Shown piece after piece: positions 6,983 to 14,797 of a DNA stretch of 14,797 bases (the first letter of the stretch is position 1; each line of letters opens with the position of its first letter). The stretch lies in assembly GCA_031552355.1 (NCBI GenBank), contig JAVBMO010000196.1, positions 1 through 14,797 on the forward strand. Reading direction: 5' to 3'. The notes beneath the pieces were generated by a model. It did no database searches, was not told where the DNA came from, and saw nothing but the letters and a program-made list of their open reading frames with translations. Origin of the DNA: JAVBMO01 sp031552355 (lineage in GTDB: Bacteria > Bacteroidota > Bacteroidia > Bacteroidales > P3). The translations under genes and the position numbers were made by a program.

Positions 6983-8329
6983 TTAATTTTTTAGAAAATT
7001 AACCAACTCCTCTATTTTCAAAGAAATTTGTTCGCCTGTTGCTAAATTCTTTAAAGAAACTTTTTGTTCTGCCAACTCTTGCTCACCAACCAAAGCGACA
7101 AAAGGGATTCTTTTTGCATCGGCATAACCGATTTGTTTTTTCAACTTGGCATTTTCAGGATAAATTTCCGTTTTTATTCCTTCCTTGCGCAATTTTTCAG
7201 CCCACAGAATGCATTGTTTTTCTTCCTTTTCGCCGAAATTGCAGAATAATATTTTGGACGACTGTTGCAAATTTTGAGGAAAAAGATTCAACTCTTCCAA
7301 AGTATCGTAAATTCTATCGGCGCCAAATGAAATGCCTACTCCCGACAAATTCGGCAAACCGAAAATTCCCGTAAGATCGTCATAGCGTCCGCCACCACAA
7401 AGGCTTCCTATGGATGTGTCGGCAGATTTTACTTCAAAAATAGTTCCTGTATAATAATTCAGCCCGCGAGCCAATGTAATATCAAAATCAATGGTTGAAG
7501 AAAATGCCAAATCGTTTGCAAATGCCAATAAAGTTTGCATCTCCTCTACCCCTTTTTGCCCAATCGGTATCTCTACGAATAAATCTTGTAACTTTAGCAG
7601 TTTTTCGGCATTTGAACCGTCCAAAAGCAAAACTGGCGTCAATTTTTGAATAACTTCCTCTTTCAAACCTTTGCCCAAAAGCTCTTCTTTCACCTGATCG
7701 ATACCTATTTTATCCATTTTATCTATGGCAACAGTAATATCTATCAACTTATCTTCCTGCCCTATTAGAGCGGCAATGGCTGCCAAAATTTTGCGGTTGT
7801 TCAATTTCACAACCACACGAATGCCTAACTTTTCGAAAACCTCATTTATAATTTGTAAAAATTCCAACTCATTCAACAAAGAATTGCTGCCGATTACGTC
7901 GCCATCACATTGATAAAATTCACGATAACGTCCTTTCTGTGGGCGGTCACCACGCCAAACCGGCTGAATTTGATACCGTTTAAATGGAAAAGTTAGTTCA
8001 TTTTGATGCTGCACAACAAAACGGGCAAAAGGTACCGTTAAATCGTAGCGCAAACCACGTTCGCAAATTTCCGTTGTCAGTTTTTTCGGATCGTCAAAGT
8101 GGCTTGCCTTTTCCAAAAAATTCCCTGAATTTAATATTTTAAACAACAACCGATCCCCTTCCTCCCCGTATTTGCCCATCAATGTAGAAAGGTTTTCCAT
8201 AGCCGGAGTTTCAATAGGCACAAAACCATGCAATTGGTAAACGGTTGAAATGGTTTGAAATATATAATTTCTTTGTAACATTTGAGCCGGTAAAAAATCT
8301 CGTGTGCCTTTGGGAACTGTGTATTTCAT
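6983..8329 (-). CDS. hisS: Histidyl-tRNA synthetase
   Basis: Class II aminoacyl-tRNA synthetase that charges tRNA-His. The frame is open back to 8452, but that extension runs through the hisS promoter candidate and the upstream terminator. Starting at ATG 8329 gives MKYTVPKGTRDFLP, the conserved HisRS opening, and 448 residues. Motif 2 lies at about 116-146 (FKRYQIQPVWRGDRPQKGRYREFYQCDGD). The histidine-binding signatures are LARGLNYYTGTIFE at 286-299 and SLCGGGRYDDL at 309-319. Motif 3 is GVGISFGADRI at 330-340. The anticodon-binding domain occupies about 358-448. All catalytic elements are present. It appears to be transcribed alone from its own promoter and is followed by the hairpin cluster. 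Confidence 0.97.
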   Translation of the reverse strand: MKYTVPKGTRDFLPAQMLQRNYIFQTISTVYQLHGFVPIETPAMENLSTLMGKYGEEGDRLLFKILNSGNFLEKASHFDDPKKLTTEICERGLRYDLTVPFARFVVQHQNELTFPFKRYQIQPVWRGDRPQKGRYREFYQCDGDVIGSNSLLNELEFLQIINEVFEKLGIRVVVKLNNRKILAAIAALIGQEDKLIDITVAIDKMDKIGIDQVKEELLGKGLKEEVIQKLTPVLLLDGSNAEKLLKLQDLFVEIPIGQKGVEEMQTLLAFANDLAFSSTIDFDITLARGLNYYTGTIFEVKSADTSIGSLCGGGRYDDLTGIFGLPNLSGVGISFGADRIYDTLEELNLFPQNLQQSSKILFCNFGEKEEKQCILWAEKLRKEGIKTEIYPENAKLKKQIGYADAKRIPFVALVGEQELAEQKVSLKNLATGEQISLKIEELVNFLKN

Positions 8330-8364
8330 TCGTATTGTTTTTAGATAATTTGCTTTTGAATGAG

Positions 8365-8372
8365 CAAAAGTA
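8365..8372 (-). promoter_or_regulatory. Candidate hisS -7 promoter element
   Basis: On the minus strand TACTTTTG (8372-8365) matches TAnnTTTG exactly, about 35 bases before the hisS ATG and 42 bases after the upstream terminator hairpin. No TTG is found at the expected -33 spacing, so the assignment rests on the -7 element and position. Confidence 0.5.
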
Positions 8373-8414
8373 CTTATTTTTAAGCTATCTGACGATAAAA
8401 TTCCGTTAAAAACA

Positions 8415-8449
8415 AAAACTGCTTTTGAAAAAGATTCAAAAGCAGTTTT
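8415..8449 (-). terminator. Intrinsic terminator of the porP/sprF-gldJ unit
   Basis: A perfect 15-base inverted repeat (8415-8429 and 8435-8449) with a 5-base loop lies 18 bases past the gldJ stop. On the minus strand the hairpin is followed by TTTTTGTTTTT, the expected U-tract. It separates the T9SS pair from hisS. Confidence 0.9.
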
Positions 8450-8467
8450 CAATAATTTATTTAGGGT

Positions 8468-9976
8468 TTACTTTTTATTAGGTAATGAAGATCCCACTCT
8501 GCTCATGGCACATCTGAAGCCAATCCAGTCGGTACTCAAATTTTGATCTAAATAGCGTCTGTTAGAAGGGCTTAACCAATAAGCTCTGTCTTTCCAAGAA
8601 CCACCTTTTACAACTCTTGTTGTGTTACTTACCAAGGAAGAAGTTCCGTATTTGTAAACCAAACCTGTAACGCTATCAGGAACGTTTAATTTCGCAGCTA
8701 AATCAGGATTATCGCCTGCAACTGCAGATTTATTCCAACCTCCATCATCTCTCAAAGTAGATTCAAAGTCACCATCTAAATAGTTAATATTATCAGCTTG
8801 TTTGTAATTCCTTCTTGTGAAATCGTCGTCAATATTTTTGTAAACAACATTCCCTAAACTATCTCTCAATACTTCTTCGTCTTCAATAACAGCTTGCTTG
8901 AATACATTACCACGGAAAGGATTCATATCTTCCACATCTTCAAAAGTCAGTTTTCTGTAAACATCCATGCACCATTCACTTACGTTTCCGGCCATATTGT
9001 ACAAACCGTAATCGTTAGGGAAATAGGCTCTAACTGGTGCAGTATAATCTGCTGCATCGTTCAAACCACCGGCAACTCCCATGTTATCGCCACGTCCTCT
9101 TTTGAAGTTGGCCATCATTTCGCCGTAAGTTTTCTTATCAGCAGAACGAACAGTATTGCCATTCCAAGGATAAATTCTACCTTCAACAATTCTTTCCCCT
9201 ACAGTATTTCCAATAAGTCCATAAGCGGCATATTCCCATTCTGCTTCAGAAGGAAGTCTGTATTTAGGCAACAAAATTCCGTCTTCTTGTTTTACAAGAC
9301 GTGTACCACCTACCGAAGGATCTAAGTTTTCCAATTCTTTGTTAACTTCACCCATATACAATCCTGCTGCATAAACGTCTGTTTGGAAAGCATTGTCACC
9401 ACGCAAATCCATTACATCAAGGTTCAAAATGCCATGATCTACCAATATTTTTTCGTTTACGCGGTCTGTTCTCCATTTACAATAGTTATTGGCTTGTACC
9501 CAAGTAACCCCCACAACAGGATATTCGTTGTAAGCAGCTTCATGGAAATAATGCTCAACCAACATATCGTTGTAAGATAAACGGCTTCTCCAAACATTTT
9601 CGTCCGGTGTAGCTTTGGCAACTACTTCAGGATATTCAGCGCCATAAGCTCTGTTTAACCAATAAAGGTACTCTCTATAGGCAACATTGCTTACTTCTGC
9701 TTCATCCATATAAAAAGAAGAAACGCTCACACGTCTGCCTGCATTATCCCATTCGTAGGCAATATCGTCTGTAGTTTTTCCCATTACAAAACTACCGCCT
9801 TCAATAAAAACCAAACCAGGACCGGCTTGTTGCTCTACTCCGGCTGAAACTTCAAAACCACCCCAATTGGAATCGTTATAATGCCAACCTGTGGTACTGG
9901 ATTGTTCTTTTGATTTACACGAAGCCAGGGCTAAAACAAGAATGAATAAACCGCCTATTAATTTCAGTGTTTTCAT
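8468..9976 (-). CDS. gldJ: GldJ-like lipoprotein of the gliding/type IX secretion machinery (FGE-sulfatase fold)
   Basis: A 502-residue lipoprotein. MKTLKLIGGLFILVLALASC ends in a lipobox, so C20 should be lipidated. Residues 29-41 (TGWHYNDSNWGGF) and 52-66 (GPGLVFIEGGSFVMG) match the opening I recall for GldJ rather than GldK. An FGE-sulfatase (formylglycine-generating-enzyme-like) domain fills about 54-492: YRLPSEAEWEYA (239-250), GLYNMAGNVSEW (324-335), RVVKGGSWKDRA (454-465), DWIGFRCAMS (483-492). In F. johnsoniae GldJ is needed for gliding and for stability of GldK, part of the periplasmic ring of the type IX secretion system. The gene lies 45 bases after a porP/sprF-like gene and ends at a strong terminator. 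The paralogue GldK/PorK is the main alternative: the lipoprotein and fold are certain, GldJ versus GldK less so. Confidence 0.8.
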   Translation of the reverse strand: MKTLKLIGGLFILVLALASCKSKEQSSTTGWHYNDSNWGGFEVSAGVEQQAGPGLVFIEGGSFVMGKTTDDIAYEWDNAGRRVSVSSFYMDEAEVSNVAYREYLYWLNRAYGAEYPEVVAKATPDENVWRSRLSYNDMLVEHYFHEAAYNEYPVVGVTWVQANNYCKWRTDRVNEKILVDHGILNLDVMDLRGDNAFQTDVYAAGLYMGEVNKELENLDPSVGGTRLVKQEDGILLPKYRLPSEAEWEYAAYGLIGNTVGERIVEGRIYPWNGNTVRSADKKTYGEMMANFKRGRGDNMGVAGGLNDAADYTAPVRAYFPNDYGLYNMAGNVSEWCMDVYRKLTFEDVEDMNPFRGNVFKQAVIEDEEVLRDSLGNVVYKNIDDDFTRRNYKQADNINYLDGDFESTLRDDGGWNKSAVAGDNPDLAAKLNVPDSVTGLVYKYGTSSLVSNTTRVVKGGSWKDRAYWLSPSNRRYLDQNLSTDWIGFRCAMSRVGSSLPNKK

Positions 9977-10021
9977 GGTTGTATATTTTATTTAGTTTTT
10001 GTTTCGTTTGTTATTAATATT

Positions 10022-11026
10022 CTAGAAAGAAGGACATTGTAATTCAGAATGCTTTCTTTTTTGTTCTTTTTCATGGCAAGGGAACAAATAGCTGAATGTT
10101 ATTTCATGCGATCCGCCTGTATTGCTGTTCGACAATTTTGAAACTGTCAAATCATAACTATATCCGATTTTATAGGACGATTGTTGAAATCCTACCAAGA
10201 AAATAACCGCATCAGGATTTTCGAATCCATGACGGAACCAAGCGCCTAACACAATTGGCAACCAATCTAAGTACAAACCGTAGTTCATATAGTTAAATGT
10301 TTGCATGTGTTGAAAAATAATGTTTGGCGAAATAATGGGCGATTTCAACCCCAATGGAGACGTTCTTCTTCTATCTGCCTGAACATTAAACAAAGCTCCT
10401 GCATGAACCGTAATTTTCATTGGCAATTTACTCACACCGTAAAAACCTTCACTGGGTTGTGTCAAATGATCAAAAGCTAAACCACCATAGAAGTTTTTGC
10501 CATAAATCACTGCACCGACACCAAAATCGGGATAAATTTTATTATCTGAATTAGGCGCTTCAGCTTGTGTCCCGTGAATGAATCCATACTGTGGGTCTAT
10601 CATATCTCCAAATGTAAGATCATTAAAATTCAATTGGTTAGATATAAAAGAAGCCTTCAAAGCCGCACGGGCATACAATTGTCTTGTAATTTTAAATTGA
10701 TAAGCATACATCAAAGACCCCATTACGGTTGTAAAAGCGCCATGTTTGTCTGCTGCAACAAATGCACCAATACCGCCCGACAAAGCGTCAATATGTTGGT
10801 CGTATGAAGCCGAAAAGTTAATAAAGGTTCCCGAAGCTGCCGGCCATTGATCTCTAAAAGCAAAATTTATGCGAGGACAAATTGCCGCTCCTGCCAATGC
10901 TGGATTTAGATACAAAGGATTTGCATAAAACTGAGAGAAGATAAAATCTTGAGCTTTCACTTCTGACAAAGCCATTACCATTAATACACAAAAAACAGCA
11001 ACTTTCTTTATTCTCTTTATCAACAT
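10022..11026 (-). CDS. PorP/SprF family type IX secretion outer membrane protein
   Basis: A 334-residue outer membrane protein. A signal peptide covers about 1-25 (MLIKRIKK, hydrophobic core, VKAQ-D). The mature start FIFSQFYANPLYLNPALAG (28-46) is the family hallmark (SQY-x-NP-x-x-NPA). Alternating aromatic/glycine strands run to the end, including SHEITFSYLFPC (306-317), with a basic Cys-containing tail (KEQKRKH...CPSF). In P. gingivalis PorP belongs to the PorK-L-M-N complex; in F. johnsoniae SprF is needed to deliver the adhesin SprB. This family is multi-copy, so the exact paralogue cannot be fixed. Being followed by a gldJ-like gene, it resembles the porP-porK arrangement. The 239 bases upstream contain no perfect TAnnTTTG; the nearest is TAATATTG at 11057-11064. 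Confidence 0.93.
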   Translation of the reverse strand: MLIKRIKKVAVFCVLMVMALSEVKAQDFIFSQFYANPLYLNPALAGAAICPRINFAFRDQWPAASGTFINFSASYDQHIDALSGGIGAFVAADKHGAFTTVMGSLMYAYQFKITRQLYARAALKASFISNQLNFNDLTFGDMIDPQYGFIHGTQAEAPNSDNKIYPDFGVGAVIYGKNFYGGLAFDHLTQPSEGFYGVSKLPMKITVHAGALFNVQADRRRTSPLGLKSPIISPNIIFQHMQTFNYMNYGLYLDWLPIVLGAWFRHGFENPDAVIFLVGFQQSSYKIGYSYDLTVSKLSNSNTGGSHEITFSYLFPCHEKEQKRKHSELQCPSF

Positions 11027-11265
11027 AATAAATTAATATCTCTGATTTTCAAACGGCAATATTACGAATTTTTTCGCAATTTATAGCATTTACGCCAATT
11101 ATTTTTCTTTAACAATTCATTATAAGCTTACTATATTTTCATCTTACATGGACTATAACTTTTTTATTATACTCTGTTTCCCAGAAAAAGTTACAATTTG
11201 TATTCTTTTTTACCATTCAAATCTTATTTTCAAGAAAAAACGACAAATAAAGATTTAAATTGTTA

Positions 11266-11778
11266 TTACTTTTCGTCTTTCACAAAAATATACTGATAGG
11301 CGACTATTAACAAAAACGTACTCAAGGAACTAAGGATAATTCTGAGGATGGTTTGCCAAAATTCATGCATAGTATAAGCTTCCATAAAAAAGAATACTAC
11401 GTTATGAATCAAAATCATAAAATAAGCATACAAAAGAAATGGCCTTGGTTGTAGCTTCTTGATACTCGGTGTAAAACCCGTGTTCAATTCCGCATTGCTC
11501 ATCATTGAACGCATAAGGAAAATACGGGCAAAACCTGTAAATGTAGCAGCAAACGCATGAAATCCCAATTCACCTACAAAAATATCGACGGAAATACCCA
11601 TCAAAAACGATAGCAATAATAGCAGAAGGTTGTTTATATTGCTCGGCAACATAATAATGAATGCCACATAAATATAAATATTTACATAACTTCCCAAATT
11701 CAAACTGCTAAGAACAAGCACTTGCAGAAGCAACAACAAAATAAATCGAGCGATATTATTTAAAACCAGTTTATTCAT
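11266..11778 (-). CDS. mreD: Rod shape-determining protein MreD
   Basis: A 170-residue, very hydrophobic membrane protein. Likely helices lie near 11-29, 33-46, 49-67, 72-90, 114-134 and 144-165. The stretch LLLLLLSFLMGISVDIFVGELGFHAF around 51-76, with the acidic residue after GxxxD, is typical of the MreD family. MreD is an inner-membrane partner of MreC in the elongasome that guides lateral cell-wall synthesis. Its start overlaps the mreC end by 8 bases, so the two are translationally coupled. No PBP2 (mrdA) or rodA gene follows; instead a 239-base gap leads to the porP/sprF-like gene. Sequence similarity in this family is weak, but the position after mreC makes the call firm. Confidence 0.92.
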   Translation of the reverse strand: MNKLVLNNIARFILLLLLQVLVLSSLNLGSYVNIYIYVAFIIMLPSNINNLLLLLLSFLMGISVDIFVGELGFHAFAATFTGFARIFLMRSMMSNAELNTGFTPSIKKLQPRPFLLYAYFMILIHNVVFFFMEAYTMHEFWQTILRIILSSLSTFLLIVAYQYIFVKDEK

Positions 11779-12604
11779 TTTGAGAGATTTCTTCTAAAAG
11801 TTTTTGTTGTTCTTCTTTATAGATATTGGTAATAACATAGACATATTCCAATGTATTGAAATCCGTAGCAAATTTCATTTTAATATCATAAAATCCTGTG
11901 CCCTTGTTCAAGCTTATTTTCTCCAAATAACCCACCGGAATACCTTGGGGAAAATCTTGCGAAAATCCGCTGGTTACAACCGTATCGCCTTTGTAGAGCT
12001 TATGCGTGGACGGAACATCTATCAACGTTCCTGTTTTATAACTGTTTCCATTCCAAACTAGAGATCCTAATGATTTTATACGCGTCAAACGAACACTGTG
12101 CCGGCTATCGCTATGCAAAACAGACATTACCACAGCAAAATGGTCGGAAACATGGGTTACAATTCCCACAATTCCTTTGGGGGAAATAACAGCCATGTCG
12201 GGTTTTACGCCATAATCGCTGCCCTTGTTAAGCATGATGAAATTATTACGTTTATTAACCGAATTGCTGATAACTTTAGCCACAATGTATTTGTATTGTA
12301 GCTTGTAAAGGGTATCATTTTTTGTAAATTCTTCGCCGGAAGAAATCAAGTAGGAATCTTTGATTTGTTGGCGTAATGTTGCATTTTCGGCAACCAACGC
12401 TTCATTTTCTTTTCGAAGATGAAAATAATCGGTAAAGCCATCTCGCATAGACATGATTGACCCCGAAATTTTACTCGTTTTCGACACAATGCTTCCTGAT
12501 TGATAGTACGAATTTTGTACGATCAACAAAATGGATACGATTTCCAAAAGCAGGAACAAAAAAATGTAATTATAGCGCCGTAAAATGCGAAATAAATGGT
12601 GCAT
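11771..12604 (-). CDS. mreC: Rod shape-determining protein MreC
   Basis: A bitopic membrane protein of 277 residues: a short cytoplasmic basic segment (1-12), one transmembrane helix at about 13-30, a coiled coil at about 60-85 (LRKENEALVAENATLRQQI), then the paired beta-barrel domain at about 105-262. Family motifs include IVAKVISNSVNKRNNFIMLNKG (107-128), GIVGIVTHVSDHFAVVMSVLH and TSGFSQDFPQGIPVGYLEKI (211-230). MreC forms periplasmic filaments that activate PBP2-RodA during elongation. It starts only 8 bases after the glnS stop and overlaps mreD by 8 bases, which points to transcription from the glnS promoter. mreB, normally just upstream, is absent here. Confidence 0.96.
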   Translation of the reverse strand: MHHLFRILRRYNYIFLFLLLEIVSILLIVQNSYYQSGSIVSKTSKISGSIMSMRDGFTDYFHLRKENEALVAENATLRQQIKDSYLISSGEEFTKNDTLYKLQYKYIVAKVISNSVNKRNNFIMLNKGSDYGVKPDMAVISPKGIVGIVTHVSDHFAVVMSVLHSDSRHSVRLTRIKSLGSLVWNGNSYKTGTLIDVPSTHKLYKGDTVVTSGFSQDFPQGIPVGYLEKISLNKGTGFYDIKMKFATDFNTLEYVYVITNIYKEEQQKLLEEISQNE

Positions 12605-12612
12605 TCAGAGAA

Positions 12613-14316
12613 TTATTTTATCGCTTCGCTTTCTTTTTGTTCTTTTGACCAACTGTCTTTGAGCGTACAAGTCCTGTTGAACACGGGTTTTTCGGCCGTA
12701 AAATCGTAATCGGCACAGAAATATCCCAAACGTTCAAACTGGAATTTATCCATTACCTTGGCTTCGGCCAAAGCCGGTTCCAGTAAACATTCCTGTATTT
12801 GCAAAGAATCGGGATTGATATTGTCCAGGAAAGTTTTGCCTTCTTCCACTTCTTCGGGATTTATGCCGTTGAAAAGCTTGTCGAACAAACGTGCTTCGGC
12901 TTTTACGGCATGTTTTGCCGAAACCCAATGAATGGTGCCTTTTACCTTGCGCCCGTCGGGAGAATTTCCGCCGCGGGAAGCCGGGTCATAGGTGCAACGT
13001 AATTCAATGATATTGCCTTTTTCATCTTTTATTACCTCTTGGCAGGTAATGAAATATGCGTAGCGCAAACGAACTTCTTGTCCGGGCGCCAAACGGAAAT
13101 ATTTTTTTGGAGGATTTTCCATGAAATCGTCCTGTTCAATATAGATTTCTTTGCCGAAAGACACTTTTCTTTCGCCTGCATTCGGATCTTCAGGATTGTT
13201 TACGGCATCCAATTCCTCGGTTTGGTTGTCGGGGTAATTGGTAATAACCACTTTCAAGGGGTTCAATACGGCCATTCTGCGCAAAGCCACTTTGTTTAAA
13301 TGTTCGCGCAAGCTGAATTCCAATAAAGAATAATCAATTACGTTGTCGCGTTTGGCCACGCCAATGGTATCGCAAAAATTACGGATAGATTCTGGTGTAT
13401 AGCCTCTGCGGCGGAAGCCTGAAATGGTGGGCATGCGTGGGTCGTCCCAACTGTTTACGTGGTTTTCTTTTACCAATTGCAACAATTTGCGCTTGCTCAT
13501 TACAGTATGAGTCAGATTTAAACGGGCAAATTCATATTGGTGCGAAGGGAATATTTCCAATTTTTCGATAAACCAATCGTAAAGCGGACGGTGTACGTCA
13601 AATTCCAATGTACAAATGGAATGGGTGATATTTTCCAAGGAATCGCTTTGCCCGTGGGCATAGTCGTACATGGGGTAAATGCACCATTTGTCGCCCGTAC
13701 GGTGGTGTTCCGCGTGAATAATGCGATACAAAATAGGGTCGCGCATGTGCATATTGGAATGCGCCATATCTATTTTGGCGCGCAATATTTTATCGCCTTC
13801 CTTAAATTCGCCTGCTCTCATGCGTGCAAACAAATCCAAATTTTCTTCCACGCTGCGGTTGCGGAAAGGGCTGTCTTTTCCGGGTTCGGTTACTGTTCCA
13901 CGGTTTTGGCGGATTTCTTCCAATGTTTGGTCATCGACATAAGCCAAGTCTTTTTTGATTAGCAATACCGCCCAGTCGTACAATTGTTCGAAATAGTCGG
14001 AAGCATAATATTCTGCCGCCCATTGAAAACCCAACCATTGGATGTCTTCCTTTATGGAATTTACATATTCCACATCTTCTTTCACCGGATTAGTGTCGTC
14101 GAAGCGAAGGTTGGTTTTTCCACCATATTTTTGCGCCAAGCCGAAGTTCAAACAAATGGATTTGGCATGTCCAATATGCAAATAGCCATTCGGTTCGGGC
14201 GGAAAACGAGTAAGAATCGATTTGTATTTTCCTGTTTTTAAATCGTTTTCAATGATTTCCTCCAAAAAGTTCAAAGGCTTTTTTTCAGTTTTGTCGCTTA
14301 AATTAGGTGTATCCAT
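12613..14316 (-). CDS. glnS: Glutaminyl-tRNA synthetase
   Basis: Class I aminoacyl-tRNA synthetase that charges tRNA-Gln directly, so this organism should not depend on GatCAB for Gln-tRNA. It is 567 residues, close to the normal bacterial GlnRS length. The HIGH signature is in RFPPEPNGYLHIGHAKS (37-53, HIGH at 47-50) and the KMSKS-equivalent loop is MSKRK at 273-277. Other GlnRS landmarks are RFDDTNP (71-77), YPMYDYAHGQSD (214-225) and the two anticodon-binding beta-barrels from about 340 to 550. All look intact. The gene looks GC-richer by eye than mreC and mreD downstream. It leads the probable glnS-mreC-mreD unit, preceded by a 169-base gap with a -7 element and a tandem repeat. Confidence 0.98.
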   Translation of the reverse strand: MDTPNLSDKTEKKPLNFLEEIIENDLKTGKYKSILTRFPPEPNGYLHIGHAKSICLNFGLAQKYGGKTNLRFDDTNPVKEDVEYVNSIKEDIQWLGFQWAAEYYASDYFEQLYDWAVLLIKKDLAYVDDQTLEEIRQNRGTVTEPGKDSPFRNRSVEENLDLFARMRAGEFKEGDKILRAKIDMAHSNMHMRDPILYRIIHAEHHRTGDKWCIYPMYDYAHGQSDSLENITHSICTLEFDVHRPLYDWFIEKLEIFPSHQYEFARLNLTHTVMSKRKLLQLVKENHVNSWDDPRMPTISGFRRRGYTPESIRNFCDTIGVAKRDNVIDYSLLEFSLREHLNKVALRRMAVLNPLKVVITNYPDNQTEELDAVNNPEDPNAGERKVSFGKEIYIEQDDFMENPPKKYFRLAPGQEVRLRYAYFITCQEVIKDEKGNIIELRCTYDPASRGGNSPDGRKVKGTIHWVSAKHAVKAEARLFDKLFNGINPEEVEEGKTFLDNINPDSLQIQECLLEPALAEAKVMDKFQFERLGYFCADYDFTAEKPVFNRTCTLKDSWSKEQKESEAIK

Positions 14317-14324
14317 ATTTTCGT

Positions 14325-14358
14325 AGAATTGAAAATTGAGAATTGAAAATTGAGAATT
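14325..14358. repeat. 14-base tandem repeat in glnS leader
   Basis: AGAATTGAAAATTG occurs at 14325-14338 and again at 14339-14352, followed by a partial third copy AGAATT (14353-14358). It begins 9 bases upstream of the glnS ATG, so it would be transcribed as part of the glnS 5' leader. It is AT-rich and may be simple replication slippage. Confidence 0.7.
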
Positions 14359-14435
14359 CTAAAAGCTTTGTTTTAAGCCTCTAAAATACTTCGTTATCTA
14401 TTCTAAATTCATGAGAAAAATTACATTTTATTTTG

Positions 14436-14461
14436 CAAAAATACAAAAACGCTTTTTACAA
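14436..14461 (-). promoter_or_regulatory. Candidate glnS-mreCD promoter
   Basis: On the minus strand TATTTTTG (14443-14436) matches the Bacteroidota -7 consensus. A TTG at 14461-14459 lies 15 bases upstream, shorter than the usual 17-23. The leader would be about 114 bases and include the 14-base tandem repeat. No other TAnnTTTG occurs between here and the glnS start. Confidence 0.45.
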
Positions 14462-14485
14462 TAAATGATTTCTTAAATTTTTATA

Positions 14486-14797
14486 CTATAACTTTTGAAC
14501 AATCAAAATTCCATCGCGTACGGGAAGGAGGATGTTCTGCACCCTTGAATCATTCTGAATTGTATTGTTCAAAGCTTTTAGGGCTGCGGTTTCTTTGTCG
14601 GAAGCCGGTTGTTCGAACAAGACTTTTCCACTCCAAAGTATATTATCAAACAGAATAAAACCGCCTTTCCGGGTTTTTTGTAAAACCGCTTCATAATAAT
14701 TCAAATAGTTGGCTTTGTCGGCATCGACAAAAACCAAATCGAAGGAATGGTCGTCGAATTGAGGGATTGCGTCCAACGCCTGACCGATATGCAAACT
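14486..14797 (-). CDS. SAM-dependent O-methyltransferase (Methyltransf_3 / caffeoyl-CoA OMT-like), N-terminus outside window
   Basis: The frame enters from the right edge with no start in view and ends at TAG 14486, giving the last 103 residues of a protein whose family usually runs to about 210-220. Visible motifs are FDLVFVDADKANYLNYYE (19-36 of the visible part), where VDADK supplies the metal-binding aspartate, and GGFILFDNILWSGKVL (45-60), the DNxLWxG motif with further metal ligands. The ending VQNILLPVRDGILIVQKL is the usual closing beta-hairpin. Members methylate catechol-type or other hydroxyl groups, or occasionally tRNA (TrmR-type 5-hydroxyuridine methyltransferases); the substrate cannot be chosen from this half. 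The gene is separated from glnS by 169 bases and appears to be a different transcription unit. Confidence 0.9.
   Translation of the reverse strand, partial: SLHIGQALDAIPQFDDHSFDLVFVDADKANYLNYYEAVLQKTRKGGFILFDNILWSGKVLFEQPASDKETAALKALNNTIQNDSRVQNILLPVRDGILIVQKL

Noticed and set aside
8330..8452. Forty-one extra N-terminal codons for hisS
   Set aside because: The extension passes through the upstream terminator hairpin and the -7 promoter element, and the conserved HisRS N-terminus starts at 8329.
11057..11064. TAATATTG as the -7 element of the porP/sprF-like gene
   Set aside because: It has one mismatch to TAnnTTTG, and no TTG lies at a suitable distance upstream (nearest spacings 12 and 31 bases).
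11220..11257. AT-only inverted repeat after mreD as a terminator
   Set aside because: The stem is imperfect, made almost entirely of A and T, and not followed by a T-tract.

Overview
This window is a 14.8 kb piece of an ordinary-looking Bacteroidota chromosome. The evidence is a PorP/SprF-type outer membrane protein next to a GldJ-like lipoprotein (type IX secretion and gliding machinery, restricted to this phylum), AT-rich gaps, no clear Shine-Dalgarno sequences, and promoter candidates of the Bacteroidota form TTG-N(about 20)-TAnnTTTG. All thirteen genes I can support lie on the minus strand, so transcription runs from high to low coordinates. The first and last genes are cut by the window edges. 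No gap exceeds 240 bases. I saw no tRNA, rRNA, CRISPR array or intact insertion sequence.

In transcription order: (1) the C-terminal half of a class I SAM-dependent O-methyltransferase (14797-14486). (2) glnS, followed 8 bases later by mreC and an overlapping mreD (14316-11266), which join glutaminyl-tRNA synthesis to two cell-elongation proteins. (3) A porP/sprF-like gene and a gldJ-like gene (11026-8468), ending in a strong intrinsic terminator. (4) hisS (8329-6983), with a -7 promoter element just after that terminator. (5) A 207-base gap with a cluster of short GCTNNAGC-core hairpins and a 16-base direct repeat. (6) An exported thioredoxin-fold protein lacking its CXXC, then panB for pantothenate/CoA synthesis (6775-4442). 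(7) A solitary P-loop ATPase with a very good promoter (4224-3091). (8) A tight run of ribD, a DMT-family transporter, a YigZ/IMPACT-family gene and a DapF-fold racemase that runs off the left edge (2969-1), with overlaps or gaps of 18 bases or less.

Most of the content is housekeeping: two aminoacyl-tRNA synthetases, riboflavin and pantothenate biosynthesis, and cell shape. The points most worth a second look are gene context (mreCD behind glnS with no mreB or mrdA/rodA beside them; the transporter coupled to ribD; the PorP-like/GldJ-like pair), the redox-inactive TlpA-like protein, the DapF-fold racemase, and the hairpin cluster. I found no convincing undescribed multi-gene system. Two starts were moved inward from the longest open frame: panB to 5263 and hisS to 8329.
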